Source: Legionella lytica
Lineage (GTDB): Bacteria > Pseudomonadota > Gammaproteobacteria > Legionellales > Legionellaceae
Direction of reading: 5' to 3'
Assembly: GCF_023921225.1 (NCBI RefSeq)
Contig: NZ_CP071527.1
Coordinates: 2,198,501 to 2,262,500, forward strand
Length of the DNA stretch: 64,000 nucleotides
The translations under genes and the position numbers were made by a program. This document shows, piece by piece, positions 16,940-25,017 of this stretch. Within the stretch, counting starts at the first letter, position 1. Each line of letters starts with the position of its first letter. The notes below the pieces were generated by a model. It saw nothing but the letters and a program-made list of their open reading frames with translations, ran no database searches and was not told the DNA's origin.

Positions 16940-17860
16940 ATGATGGTACGTAGATATATGGCAAAAATGCATGACAACGAGCAAGAAATTACTTTAGAGC
17001 TTGTTAGGTCCCTTCTAAAAAAGCAATGTCCTCAATGGGCTGAACTCGAACTTCAGCCGATTCATTCAAGTGGTACGGATAATGCCCTATTTCGTTTAGG
17101 TGACCAATATGTAGTTCGCATTCCGCGAATTGAGTGGTCGCCAGGTAGTGTCGTTGATGGGATTAATAAAGAATGGCTTTGGCTTCCACAACTGGCCCGG
17201 CATTTAAAAATTCCTATATCTGAACCAGTATTCAAAGGTGAGCCTAATGAAACCTACCCTTGGTCGTGGAGCATCACCAAGTGGAATGAGGGATATAATC
17301 CAGCGTTTGAAAAAGAAAATGAATACGAACACCTCGCTGTTGATCTAGCTTCATTCTTAAATGAATTACATCACACAGAACTCCCTAAAACCGGCCCCTT
17401 ATCACGTCGCGGTATGCCCTTAAAAGAATTGTATAAGGAAACAACCCAAGCGCTAGAGGCTTTAGCAGATGATATAGATACGAAACCATTAGCTTCTTTG
17501 TGGGAACAATTAGCCAATACCCCAACCTGGAATAAACCTCTCGTTTGGATGCATGGTGATCTCTTGCCTGGAAATATCTTAATTCAAAACCATAGACTAA
17601 GTGCAGTGATTGATTTTGCCGATGTTGGTCTTGGAGATCCAGCTTGTGATTTAATAGTTGCCTGGAGTTTACTCAATGAGCATTCAAGAGCGATTTTCCG
17701 TAAACATCTGATGAACATTGATGAGAATACTTGGAGAAGAGGACAAGGATGGGCGCTATCAATTGCATTGATCATTATTCCCTATTATAAAAATACCAAC
17801 CCAGTTTTAACGTCTGTTGCGAGAAGAATGATTGAACAGCTCATGTTATCTCAAGAATAA
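16940..17860 (+). CDS. Aminoglycoside phosphotransferase (APH) family kinase
   Basis: This protein of 306 residues (or 300 from the in-frame ATG at 16958) has the eukaryotic-kinase-like APH fold. The catalytic loop is WMHGDLLPGNILI (Asp and Asn) and the metal-binding segment VIDFADVGLGDPACDL. The N-lobe has SGTDNALFRLGDQYVVRIPR with the ATP-contact Arg/Lys region. The family phosphorylates aminoglycosides, macrolides or small metabolites; sequence alone does not say which. Chromosomal, single gene, no resistance context nearby. Confidence 0.88.
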   Translation: MMVRRYMAKMHDNEQEITLELVRSLLKKQCPQWAELELQPIHSSGTDNALFRLGDQYVVRIPRIEWSPGSVVDGINKEWLWLPQLARHLKIPISEPVFKGEPNETYPWSWSITKWNEGYNPAFEKENEYEHLAVDLASFLNELHHTELPKTGPLSRRGMPLKELYKETTQALEALADDIDTKPLASLWEQLANTPTWNKPLVWMHGDLLPGNILIQNHRLSAVIDFADVGLGDPACDLIVAWSLLNEHSRAIFRKHLMNIDENTWRRGQGWALSIALIIIPYYKNTNPVLTSVARRMIEQLMLSQE

Positions 17861-17869
17861 TTTATTAAC

Positions 17870-17938
17870 GTAGCTCCTACGGGATCGAGGCACAAATCAG
17901 CCTTCGATCCCGTATTACTCTGCGCTAATACGGGCTAC
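17870..17938. repeat. Intergenic palindromic repeat, 69 bp
   Basis: Outer GTAGC...GCTAC ends enclose an imperfect arm pair, CGGGATCGAGG and CCTTCGATCCCG, and a 'CGTATTACTCTGCGCTAATACGG' segment that is itself palindromic. It lies over the 3' end of the minus-strand gene at 17925. The same theme recurs at 11645, 31681 and 60354. Confidence 0.65.
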
Positions 17939-18896
17939 TTTGAGGCAATAGCTCCAGCTCCTGTTCTACTTTAGTTCGAGATACAATCGCTGCATCGTGG
18001 AAATGTCTACAATACAACTTCTTATGTTCCTCTTCATTAAATAAAGCAATTAAGGCATATCCCGGTTCTTTTGCTAAAGTAAGATCATTTTTAATATCCT
18101 CTTTTATTTCGTGGATAATTTTTAAAAATAAATGCTCACTGGCCGTGGAGGTTAATCCACCTTTACAAAAAGTAAGTGCGAGAGCGGCAACCACATCATG
18201 ATTACGAAAATAGCCATCGATTTCCTCTTTCCTAGAAGTTGCCCCAAAAAAATAACTACTCCAATAGGGACGTCTTGATGCATCCTCATCTAATGCACTA
18301 TCTTTTAGCATAGAAAATCGCTTGCCCTGCAATGAAACAGTATCTACCCAGGAAAACAAGGTATCAAACACTGAGGCAATACTCTGCTCGCTGGATAAGT
18401 CAATCGCATTTTCCTCTTTTTGTTGAATAACAAGCTGACCTATATTAGGTAATGGTAAAAGAGCTTTTTGTATAAACTCATTAAAGGTAGTTTTAAAGTT
18501 ACGGGCATTATAATGGAACATCAGCAAATCTAACTCTTTAATAAAGAGAGGAGAGTCATCCATCTGAGCCATACCTAACTCACGGAACGCTTTTGCAAAT
18601 AATAATGAAATAAACTCAAATGAACTAAGTTGTAAGGCATGGAATAAAACATCACTAATAATATTTTCGTCTTGCCACGCTCTGTTCGAGTCACTTAACC
18701 AACGATTTAGCGCCTCCTCATCTCCCTGAATTAAAATATTTATTAGTGCATGTCGCTTCTTTTCAGCCTTATTGCCTTCATCAATATAAGGATCAAGATC
18801 CTCAACATCAGCCTCCTCATAAATATCAACGTCATCATTGAAATCATCAAAATCCTCATCATCACTCGTAGAGCCCTCTGGTGATATTCTTGGCAT
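17925..18896 (-). CDS. Hypothetical acidic protein, effector-like
   Basis: The longest frame starts at 18953, but GGGAGGG lies just before the ATG at 18896, giving 323 residues beginning MPRISPEGSTSDDEDFDDF. The first 45 residues are extremely acidic and likely disordered. The remainder is helical without a recognised domain (for example SFEFISLLFAKAFRELGMAQ) and ends with EQELELLPQSSPY, an acidic C-terminus of the kind seen in Dot/Icm substrates. Function unknown. The 3' end overlaps a palindromic repeat. Confidence 0.7.
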   Translation of the reverse strand: MPRISPEGSTSDDEDFDDFNDDVDIYEEADVEDLDPYIDEGNKAEKKRHALINILIQGDEEALNRWLSDSNRAWQDENIISDVLFHALQLSSFEFISLLFAKAFRELGMAQMDDSPLFIKELDLLMFHYNARNFKTTFNEFIQKALLPLPNIGQLVIQQKEENAIDLSSEQSIASVFDTLFSWVDTVSLQGKRFSMLKDSALDEDASRRPYWSSYFFGATSRKEEIDGYFRNHDVVAALALTFCKGGLTSTASEHLFLKIIHEIKEDIKNDLTLAKEPGYALIALFNEEEHKKLYCRHFHDAAIVSRTKVEQELELLPQSSPY

Positions 18897-18968
18897 AATC
18901 CCTCCCATAAGTGGCGTGGATTCTACTATATGCGTAATAAATGTAAGATTCAAGGATTAAAAAAAGAG

Positions 18969-19047
18969 GAATTCGCTTCGCTGCATCCAGGCTACTTTTA
19001 AATGTAGTCTGGATGCTTCACCAGGAGATCCTAAGCGTCGCGAATTC
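18969..19047. repeat. Nested inverted repeat, 79 bp
   Basis: Outer arms GAATTCGC (18969-18976) and GCGAATTC (19040-19047) enclose an inner hairpin GCATCCAG-GCTAC / GTAG-TCTGGATGC (18983-19016). It fills most of the space between the minus-strand genes at 18896 and 19097 and looks like a miniature inverted-repeat element. Confidence 0.6.
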
Positions 19048-19096
19048 TTCTGGTCTATTCTAATGGTGCTGCCGCAGGGATATCAAATTAACTTGT

Positions 19097-20290
19097 CTAG
19101 CTTAAGTTGCCGGCACCAACATTGTAGTCTGCCCTCGCTTCGTCTTGATACTCCTCCACTAACTCAGTAACTACAGAAGGTCGTGCCTGATCCGTACTAC
19201 GAAGACCCGACTGCGGCGTATCCTGAACGGTTGGTCTTCCAAGTAAACTAATAGCTCTAGCCGAATCTGGGGCCGTTAATGTATCAGATATACCTAATGA
19301 AGCGGTGAATTTTCCTTCAATTGAGCCTGTCTCCTGATTAACTTGCAAAACATAAGGAGGTGTAAACAATGATACTTCATTTTGCTCATTTCTTGCTTTA
19401 TAAACACTGCGGGTTTCCGCATAGGCAAAAATTGACTTAATGCCAAAAAGATCAGTAAAAAAAGCCTGGAAGTTTTTTCCATGCCCAAAGAACCAACAAT
19501 CGCGACCATCTGCCTTTTCAATAAGCCGCTTAATCTCGGCAACTTTATCTCCGGCATAATCCAGATCTTGTTTTACATCAAGACGATTATCGATTACCTG
19601 AGATTCAACAGAACCATGCTTCTTTATATTGCCTAGAGCCTGCATTCTTTTTTCATACAGAATGTCAAAGTCTTTTTGGCTACTAAATAACATAGAAAAG
19701 AACCACAAAATTACTTTGAGAGGAGTGAGCCAAAAAGAAGTAGCCTCATATATTTTCTTCATATCAGCTGTTGAACGAACATCACAACCAGAAGGATGAC
19801 TACTATTTTCTGTTAACGCAGGCTCAATAGATATTTCCGCGTCATCAATGTTTTCAGGAATTAATAATCCAGCTGTTTGCATCGCCCTATTCATGGGCGA
19901 GATGGCGATGAATGGCTGATTGTGCTCAGGGTAAAATAATAAATTGCCAGTAACTTGATTCGTTTGGCTCATGCTAGCTTCTGCTGATGCCGCAATAGGT
20001 GCGTTGGGGCTCATCCCCAAACGTTTTTGTGCCCAGATAGCACTTTTTCCATGTCGGCTAAATAATACATGCCCCATGATTTCCAGTTTTTGCGCATTAA
20101 GATATACCTGATCAGCCTCTTTGAGCTGCTTTAATAAGTCCCCTTTTTCTTCTTCCTTAACAAGACCTAATTTGTTTATGATCGCTTCAACATGCTGAAA
20201 GTACAGCTGTTTTATTTGACCCGGGGTATTTTCTGCTTCAGCCGAAGTACTACGTTCCTCAATTAATTGAATAAACTTTTTTTCTTGCAC
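19097..20290 (-). CDS. Histidine-phosphatase (PGAM-like) family protein with a hydrophobic insert
   Basis: This protein of 397 residues carries the phosphoglycerate-mutase-like active site split over a long sequence: FSRHGKSAIW near 78 (RHG catalytic His), SPMNRAMQTAGLL near 135 (second Arg) and WFFGHGKNFQAFF near 270 (second His). Between the last two, a hydrophobic stretch FWLTPLKVILWFFSMLFSS could touch a membrane. The N-terminal 75 residues are helical and charged, and the C-terminal 70 are disordered (DTPQSGLRSTDQARPSVVTE). Together with the atypical spacing this suggests a host-directed phosphatase rather than a metabolic mutase. The substrate is unknown. Confidence 0.7.
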   Translation of the reverse strand: MQEKKFIQLIEERSTSAEAENTPGQIKQLYFQHVEAIINKLGLVKEEEKGDLLKQLKEADQVYLNAQKLEIMGHVLFSRHGKSAIWAQKRLGMSPNAPIAASAEASMSQTNQVTGNLLFYPEHNQPFIAISPMNRAMQTAGLLIPENIDDAEISIEPALTENSSHPSGCDVRSTADMKKIYEATSFWLTPLKVILWFFSMLFSSQKDFDILYEKRMQALGNIKKHGSVESQVIDNRLDVKQDLDYAGDKVAEIKRLIEKADGRDCWFFGHGKNFQAFFTDLFGIKSIFAYAETRSVYKARNEQNEVSLFTPPYVLQVNQETGSIEGKFTASLGISDTLTAPDSARAISLLGRPTVQDTPQSGLRSTDQARPSVVTELVEEYQDEARADYNVGAGNLS

Positions 20291-20513
20291 AGTGACATTC
20301 CTACTTAAGATCTAAATATATTTATATTGTGCATTGTACCGAAAAATAGACAAAAAAAATAACATCACGCAGCGATGCACCTCTAAATGAAATGGATTCA
20401 GCATAATAAATAGCCTCGCTTGTTCCGTACGAGATATCCGTTTACACTGTACTTCGCATATTAAGAAGACTTCTGGGCCGCATGCCTCAGAAATTTGTAC
20501 GAAGGATACGTGC

Positions 20514-21992
20514 ATGGGGTTTATCATAAGGATGTTTCTTTGCCTAAGTCTAGGAGTAGTGCTCCTGGGCTGCACTGTATCATTACCGCAAAAACGTCAA
20601 CATGAACACCTCAAAACCCCACCGAAGATCGAGCCTGAAATTAAACGGCGCCTAAAGGATAAAGCTACTTTTGCAATGGGAAATTGGCCACAACGACAAT
20701 GGTGGCTAAATTATGGTTCATCTGAATTAAACACATTAATTGCTGAAGCCCTGGCAAGCAATCCATCAATTCAGGAAGTGCAAACCCGAATTACCGTAGC
20801 ACAACAAGAAGCCAATGTGACACGCTCTACTTTATTTCCACTGGTATTTTTTGATGCCGCAGACACACAACAGCATTTAAGCAAACATGGATTATATCGA
20901 GCCTTTAATCCCAAACTTCCTCTCAATACCTCTTTATTGGATTTGTCACTCTCATTTATATATGAGTTTGACTTTTGGGGGCAAAACCGTAATCTGCTAA
21001 ACGAGGCACTGGGCAAGGCTAAGGCGCAAGCAGCTGAGGCCGAAGAAGTAAATCTCATTATTACCACAGCCCTGAGCCAAGCCTATTTCGCCTATAAAAC
21101 CAATTTACTAAGAAAACATTTATATGAACAATTAGTCCAGATACGGCAAAATCTTCTGACTTTGCAAAAACTCATGGTACGCAAGGGGCTGTCCTCAGAG
21201 TTACCTGCACTTTCTGCTGCAGAAAATTTATTAGAAGCGAAGAAATGGCTGGCAAGTATTAATGAAGAATTGAGTAACAATACCCATTTGCTTAATATAC
21301 TAGCAGGACGAAGCCCTGCTCATCCTATATCGATGAAACGGACACTCCCCAAACTTCCTGAAAAGTTGGAAATTCCGCGCAGTATTTCCTTTGATCTGCT
21401 TGCCCGTAGACCTGATTTAATGGCACAAATTTGGCGCGCAAAAGCCTGGGCTTATAAAGCAGGAGCCGCGATGTCGGCTTACTACCCCAATGTAAATCTA
21501 AAAGGTTTTATTGGATTACAAAGTGTGAGCTGGACCCAATTTTTTGAAATCGCCAATAGGACTGGGGGCCTCACCTCTGCAATTCATTTACCCATTTTTA
21601 CTGCTGGGGCAATTCGCGCCAATATTAAAGCCACTCAAGCAGAATTTGATGCAGCAATTTATGCTTATAATAATTTGCTTTTACGCAGTACTCAGGAAGT
21701 TCTCGACACATTAGCTTTTGCCCAAACGGTTCATCAGCATAGAACAGAACAAGCGGAAATAATTCATCAGGCGCAGCAGCGTTACCGTCTGATACGCTTA
21801 CGTCAACAAAAGGGTTTAGACAGCCAGTTTGATGTGTATTATTTGCATGAGGAAGTAATTCAAAAACAACTGGTGGATATCACCCTGTTGTATAACCAAT
21901 ATCTCGCCTCAATTAAATTAACAAAAGCCTTGGGTGGTGGTTATTATCAACCCCAGGTGCCACTGGTACAGCGACATGAAGAAAAAAGCTAA
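20514..21992 (+). CDS. Outer-membrane efflux lipoprotein, NodT/OprM (TolC) family
   Basis: A 492-residue outer-membrane channel of a tripartite efflux pump. The signal peptide ends in a lipobox, VVLLGCTVS, with Cys20 as lipidation site. Paired OEP repeats follow, with WWLNYGSSELNTLIAEAL, LSFIYEFDFWGQNRNLLNEA and the typical LARRPDLMAQIW and LPIFTAGAIRANI segments. GAAGGA lies upstream of the ATG. It is first of three overlapping genes forming a complete OMF-MFP-MFS pump. Upstream, 20291-20513 is a divergent promoter region with no clear motif. Confidence 0.92.
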   Translation: MGFIIRMFLCLSLGVVLLGCTVSLPQKRQHEHLKTPPKIEPEIKRRLKDKATFAMGNWPQRQWWLNYGSSELNTLIAEALASNPSIQEVQTRITVAQQEANVTRSTLFPLVFFDAADTQQHLSKHGLYRAFNPKLPLNTSLLDLSLSFIYEFDFWGQNRNLLNEALGKAKAQAAEAEEVNLIITTALSQAYFAYKTNLLRKHLYEQLVQIRQNLLTLQKLMVRKGLSSELPALSAAENLLEAKKWLASINEELSNNTHLLNILAGRSPAHPISMKRTLPKLPEKLEIPRSISFDLLARRPDLMAQIWRAKAWAYKAGAAMSAYYPNVNLKGFIGLQSVSWTQFFEIANRTGGLTSAIHLPIFTAGAIRANIKATQAEFDAAIYAYNNLLLRSTQEVLDTLAFAQTVHQHRTEQAEIIHQAQQRYRLIRLRQQKGLDSQFDVYYLHEEVIQKQLVDITLLYNQYLASIKLTKALGGGYYQPQVPLVQRHEEKS

Positions 21993-23172
21993 ACAACAGC
22001 ATACTGCTCTCATTATTGCACTTTGCGTCATTTTTTTATGCTTCTTTTTATATTGGCTTTTTATCTGGCGTTTTGAAGTATATACATCGGATGCCTATGT
22101 GCAGGGGAACTTAGTAACAATTAAACCCTTACGGCCTGGTTTTGTAACCGGTATTTATACTGATGACACTTATTATGTGAAAAAAGGACAGCTCCTGGTT
22201 ACCCTAAATGAGACAGACTCCATTATTGCTCTGGAAAAAGCAAAACAAAAATTAGCGCAAACCGTACGGGATGTCTGTCAGGCATTTCATAATGTTTTTG
22301 TTTTTGCCTCTGACATTAAAATGAGAAAAGCAGAACACATGAAGGCGAAACAAAACTTTACACATCGCCGTGATGTAATCCAAATGAAAGGTGTTTCCTT
22401 AGAGGATTATCAAAACGCTGCCGATGATTTACGTGCCAGTGCCGCCTCATTGGAAAGCACTAAAAACAATTACCAAAAAACGCTTGCTTTTATCCAAGGC
22501 ACCTCCATTACTGAACATCCTTTAGTGCAAGCTGCAGTTCAGGAAGTACGTGATGCTTGGGTACAACTTTATCGTTGTAAAATTTACGCCCCCGTGGATG
22601 GTATTATCGCCCAACGTAGCGTACAGGTTGGCATGTGGCGCTCCCCCAGTGATGGGCTCATGTCAGTTATCCCTCTGGATCAAATATGGATTAATGCTAA
22701 CTATAAAGAAACTCAGTTGAGCAATATTCGCCTTGGACAGCCGGTAAGGATTGTTTCTGACCTCTATGGCAATTCCGTAGTCTTTCATGGAAAAGTCGCG
22801 GGTCTACCTGGGGCTGCCGGAAATGCTTTTGCCTTGTTACCGCCAGAAAATCTCTCAGGAAACTGGATTAAAATCGTGCAACGACTCCCGGTTCGAGTGT
22901 CTCTTGATCCCGATGATCTGAAAAAACATCCCTTACGTGTGGGACTATCCTTAGAAGTCACTACAGATATCTCAAACCAAAATGGCGGATTCAATAATAC
23001 GGCGACTACCGAATCACCGCGCTATTCAACGGATATTTTTCAACAGGAAGAGGCTGGCGTTGATGAATTACTTACCCAGATTATTGCCACCAATATCGAT
23101 CCAAATCTGCAAAAATATGCGCAAAGAGTCTTTGCTTATAATGAATTAGCCCATAAAACGAGTGCCCAATGA
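21976..23172 (+). CDS. HlyD/EmrA-type periplasmic adaptor (membrane fusion protein)
   Basis: A protein of 399 residues starting MKKKAKQQHTALIIALCVIF, with one N-terminal membrane segment (about 12-33), then the biotinyl-lipoyl-like segment SDAYVQGNLVTIKPLRPGFV, an alpha-helical hairpin (about 85-190), and a barrel part beginning KIYAPVDGIIAQRSVQVG. It links the inner-membrane MFS pump to the outer-membrane channel. A longer frame starts at 21934, but this ATG matches the family; it overlaps the channel gene by 17 bp. The C-terminal 60 residues are longer than in EmrA. Confidence 0.92.
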   Translation: MKKKAKQQHTALIIALCVIFLCFFLYWLFIWRFEVYTSDAYVQGNLVTIKPLRPGFVTGIYTDDTYYVKKGQLLVTLNETDSIIALEKAKQKLAQTVRDVCQAFHNVFVFASDIKMRKAEHMKAKQNFTHRRDVIQMKGVSLEDYQNAADDLRASAASLESTKNNYQKTLAFIQGTSITEHPLVQAAVQEVRDAWVQLYRCKIYAPVDGIIAQRSVQVGMWRSPSDGLMSVIPLDQIWINANYKETQLSNIRLGQPVRIVSDLYGNSVVFHGKVAGLPGAAGNAFALLPPENLSGNWIKIVQRLPVRVSLDPDDLKKHPLRVGLSLEVTTDISNQNGGFNNTATTESPRYSTDIFQQEEAGVDELLTQIIATNIDPNLQKYAQRVFAYNELAHKTSAQ

Positions 23173-24665
23173 TCCTTTATGCACTTGTATTTTCGCTTGC
23201 TGCCGTAGTTTTTAACCTGACCTTGCCACTGATGGCAGGACTTTTTATTGTTGATAATCTTGGTGGCAGTACCTACATCAGTTCTTATGCGATCAGTTTC
23301 TTTTGCATTGGTAATATGCTGGGCGTACCTTTTGGTAAACCAAACAGTACGCGCTTGAACCCTATTCAGCTCTATATCCTATGCTTAGCGCTGATGATCT
23401 TTTTTTCCTGGCAATGCGCATTTGCAACGAATTATGTTTCTTTTATTTTATTTCGCTTTCTCGAAGGTATTGCTTCAGGCCCATTATACCTCTTGATTAC
23501 TTACACACTTATTCCCGATCTAGCCCCCGATCGTGATAAAGGTTTTATCACGTCGCTACTGCTACTTTGTTTTTCTTTAGGTCCTGTTCTTGCGGCCAGT
23601 TGGGGCGGATGGATTGCCTTTTATCATCAATGGAGGCTACTATTTTTATCCCATATCATCTATTGTTTCTTTTTAATTATTTTTGTAGGTTATCGTTATC
23701 GAAACCACTACCCCGCGGTGAAAAGAGCTCGATTTGATTATCCCGGTTATTTTTTCTATGCCATCGTAGTAACCTGCTTTGGCACTGTAATCGCTGCGGG
23801 ACAAGAATTGGATTGGTTTCGTTCCCCCCTTGTTTGCACTCTAGCTATTATAGGCAGTGTGAGTACCTTATTTTTTGTTCTTCGTTGTCTCAATCATCGT
23901 TATCCACTCATTGATTTGAGGTTACTTAAAAATGCTTACTTTTGTTTAGCGATGCTGCATGTGAGTTTGCTCTTTGCTATCTATTTTGGCATGATTATTT
24001 TGCTTTCCTTATGGTTACACCTCTACGTTAATTACAGCCCATTCTGGGTGCTTCTCTCAATTGGTGTCACGCTTTTGGGAGTGTGGCTGCCCATTTTTAT
24101 TCATTATAAAGCCTATGATCCGCGTTTTCCGCTAATTATCGCCCTGGTTTTTTTAATTGCATCCAGTTTATATACTACTCAATTTAATGTACAAATTGAT
24201 TTTGACCGCATTGCCATTTCGCGAATTTTAACTGGCTTTGGCCTTAGCCTATTTCTCGCACCATTATTTCGCCTATCAGTACAGGTTTACCCCAAGGAAA
24301 AACAGCATGAATGCCTCAACTTATTTCATATCATCCGGCTTTGCGGTAGCGGTATCGGCATTGCGCTTTTTGTAACCCTATGGCACCGTCGTCAAATATT
24401 TTATTATGAGCGTTTAGGCAGTCGCTTAACGGAATTTTCCACCGTAACCAATGACTTTTTGAATAAAGCGCATCAGGTACCACTCCCCGGAAAATATGCC
24501 TTTGCCCAGCTCAGTTCATATCTTAATCGCCAGGCAACCGCACTTGCTTTAGATGATTGTTTTTATTTAATGAGTTGGATGTTAATTGCTTTACTCATTA
24601 TTTTATCATCCACCTTTTTCTTTAAAGATCCGGTATTGTTTGATAAGAAAAATGCGCCCTATTAG
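23169..24665 (+). CDS. EmrB-like 14-TM drug:H+ antiporter (MFS, DHA2)
   Basis: A 498-residue inner-membrane pump with about 14 predicted helices. Motif C-like LCFSLGPVLAASWGGWIAF and FLEGIASGPLYLLI around helices 4-5 are typical of DHA2 exporters. The start overlaps the adaptor stop by ATGA. Its stop is 2 bp from the stop of the convergent gene at 24668. No adjacent regulator gene is present, so the substrate and inducer are not indicated. Confidence 0.92.
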   Translation: MILYALVFSLAAVVFNLTLPLMAGLFIVDNLGGSTYISSYAISFFCIGNMLGVPFGKPNSTRLNPIQLYILCLALMIFFSWQCAFATNYVSFILFRFLEGIASGPLYLLITYTLIPDLAPDRDKGFITSLLLLCFSLGPVLAASWGGWIAFYHQWRLLFLSHIIYCFFLIIFVGYRYRNHYPAVKRARFDYPGYFFYAIVVTCFGTVIAAGQELDWFRSPLVCTLAIIGSVSTLFFVLRCLNHRYPLIDLRLLKNAYFCLAMLHVSLLFAIYFGMIILLSLWLHLYVNYSPFWVLLSIGVTLLGVWLPIFIHYKAYDPRFPLIIALVFLIASSLYTTQFNVQIDFDRIAISRILTGFGLSLFLAPLFRLSVQVYPKEKQHECLNLFHIIRLCGSGIGIALFVTLWHRRQIFYYERLGSRLTEFSTVTNDFLNKAHQVPLPGKYAFAQLSSYLNRQATALALDDCFYLMSWMLIALLIILSSTFFFKDPVLFDKKNAPY

Positions 24666-24667
24666 GA

Positions 24668-24922
24668 TTATTTCAACTGTTTATTCATTAAAAAAGAAAG
24701 AAGTTCCTTATCTTCCTCATCTTCCACACTATCCAATTCATCATCATTAGACATTAGATGTTCACGCCAATTAGCAGGTACATTCCACGGCTGAGGCGAA
24801 GTTAATTTACCAATTACTTTTCCTTCCTTATAAATCAAATACTCCTGCTCTAAAGACAGAACCGATTGCGAATGCTCTTTAGGTAAAATGATTTCGTGCC
24901 AATTGATTTCTTCCTTTTTCAT
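24668..24922 (-). CDS. Small hypothetical protein, 84 residues
   Basis: I do not recognise this protein. It has a beta-rich start (EYLIYKEGKVIGKLTSPQPW), a tryptophan-containing VPANWREHL segment and an acidic tail DDELDSVEDEEDKELLSFL. No partner toxin lies beside it, so an antitoxin role is not supported. It is the last gene before the pump operon on the opposite strand and may be transcribed after the large signalling gene, 95 bp away. Confidence 0.6.
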   Translation of the reverse strand: MKKEEINWHEIILPKEHSQSVLSLEQEYLIYKEGKVIGKLTSPQPWNVPANWREHLMSNDDELDSVEDEEDKELLSFLMNKQLK

Positions 24923-25017
24923 GCCGTATTACCTATTAATCTCGTGTTAATTTAACGTGGAATTTTAATGATTTTGATGGAAAATTAAATAGCATGAATA
25001 CACTTTTAAATTGAAGC

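Noticed and set aside
24668..24922. Small acidic protein as an antitoxin
   Set aside because: No toxin gene is adjacent and no DNA-binding motif is seen.
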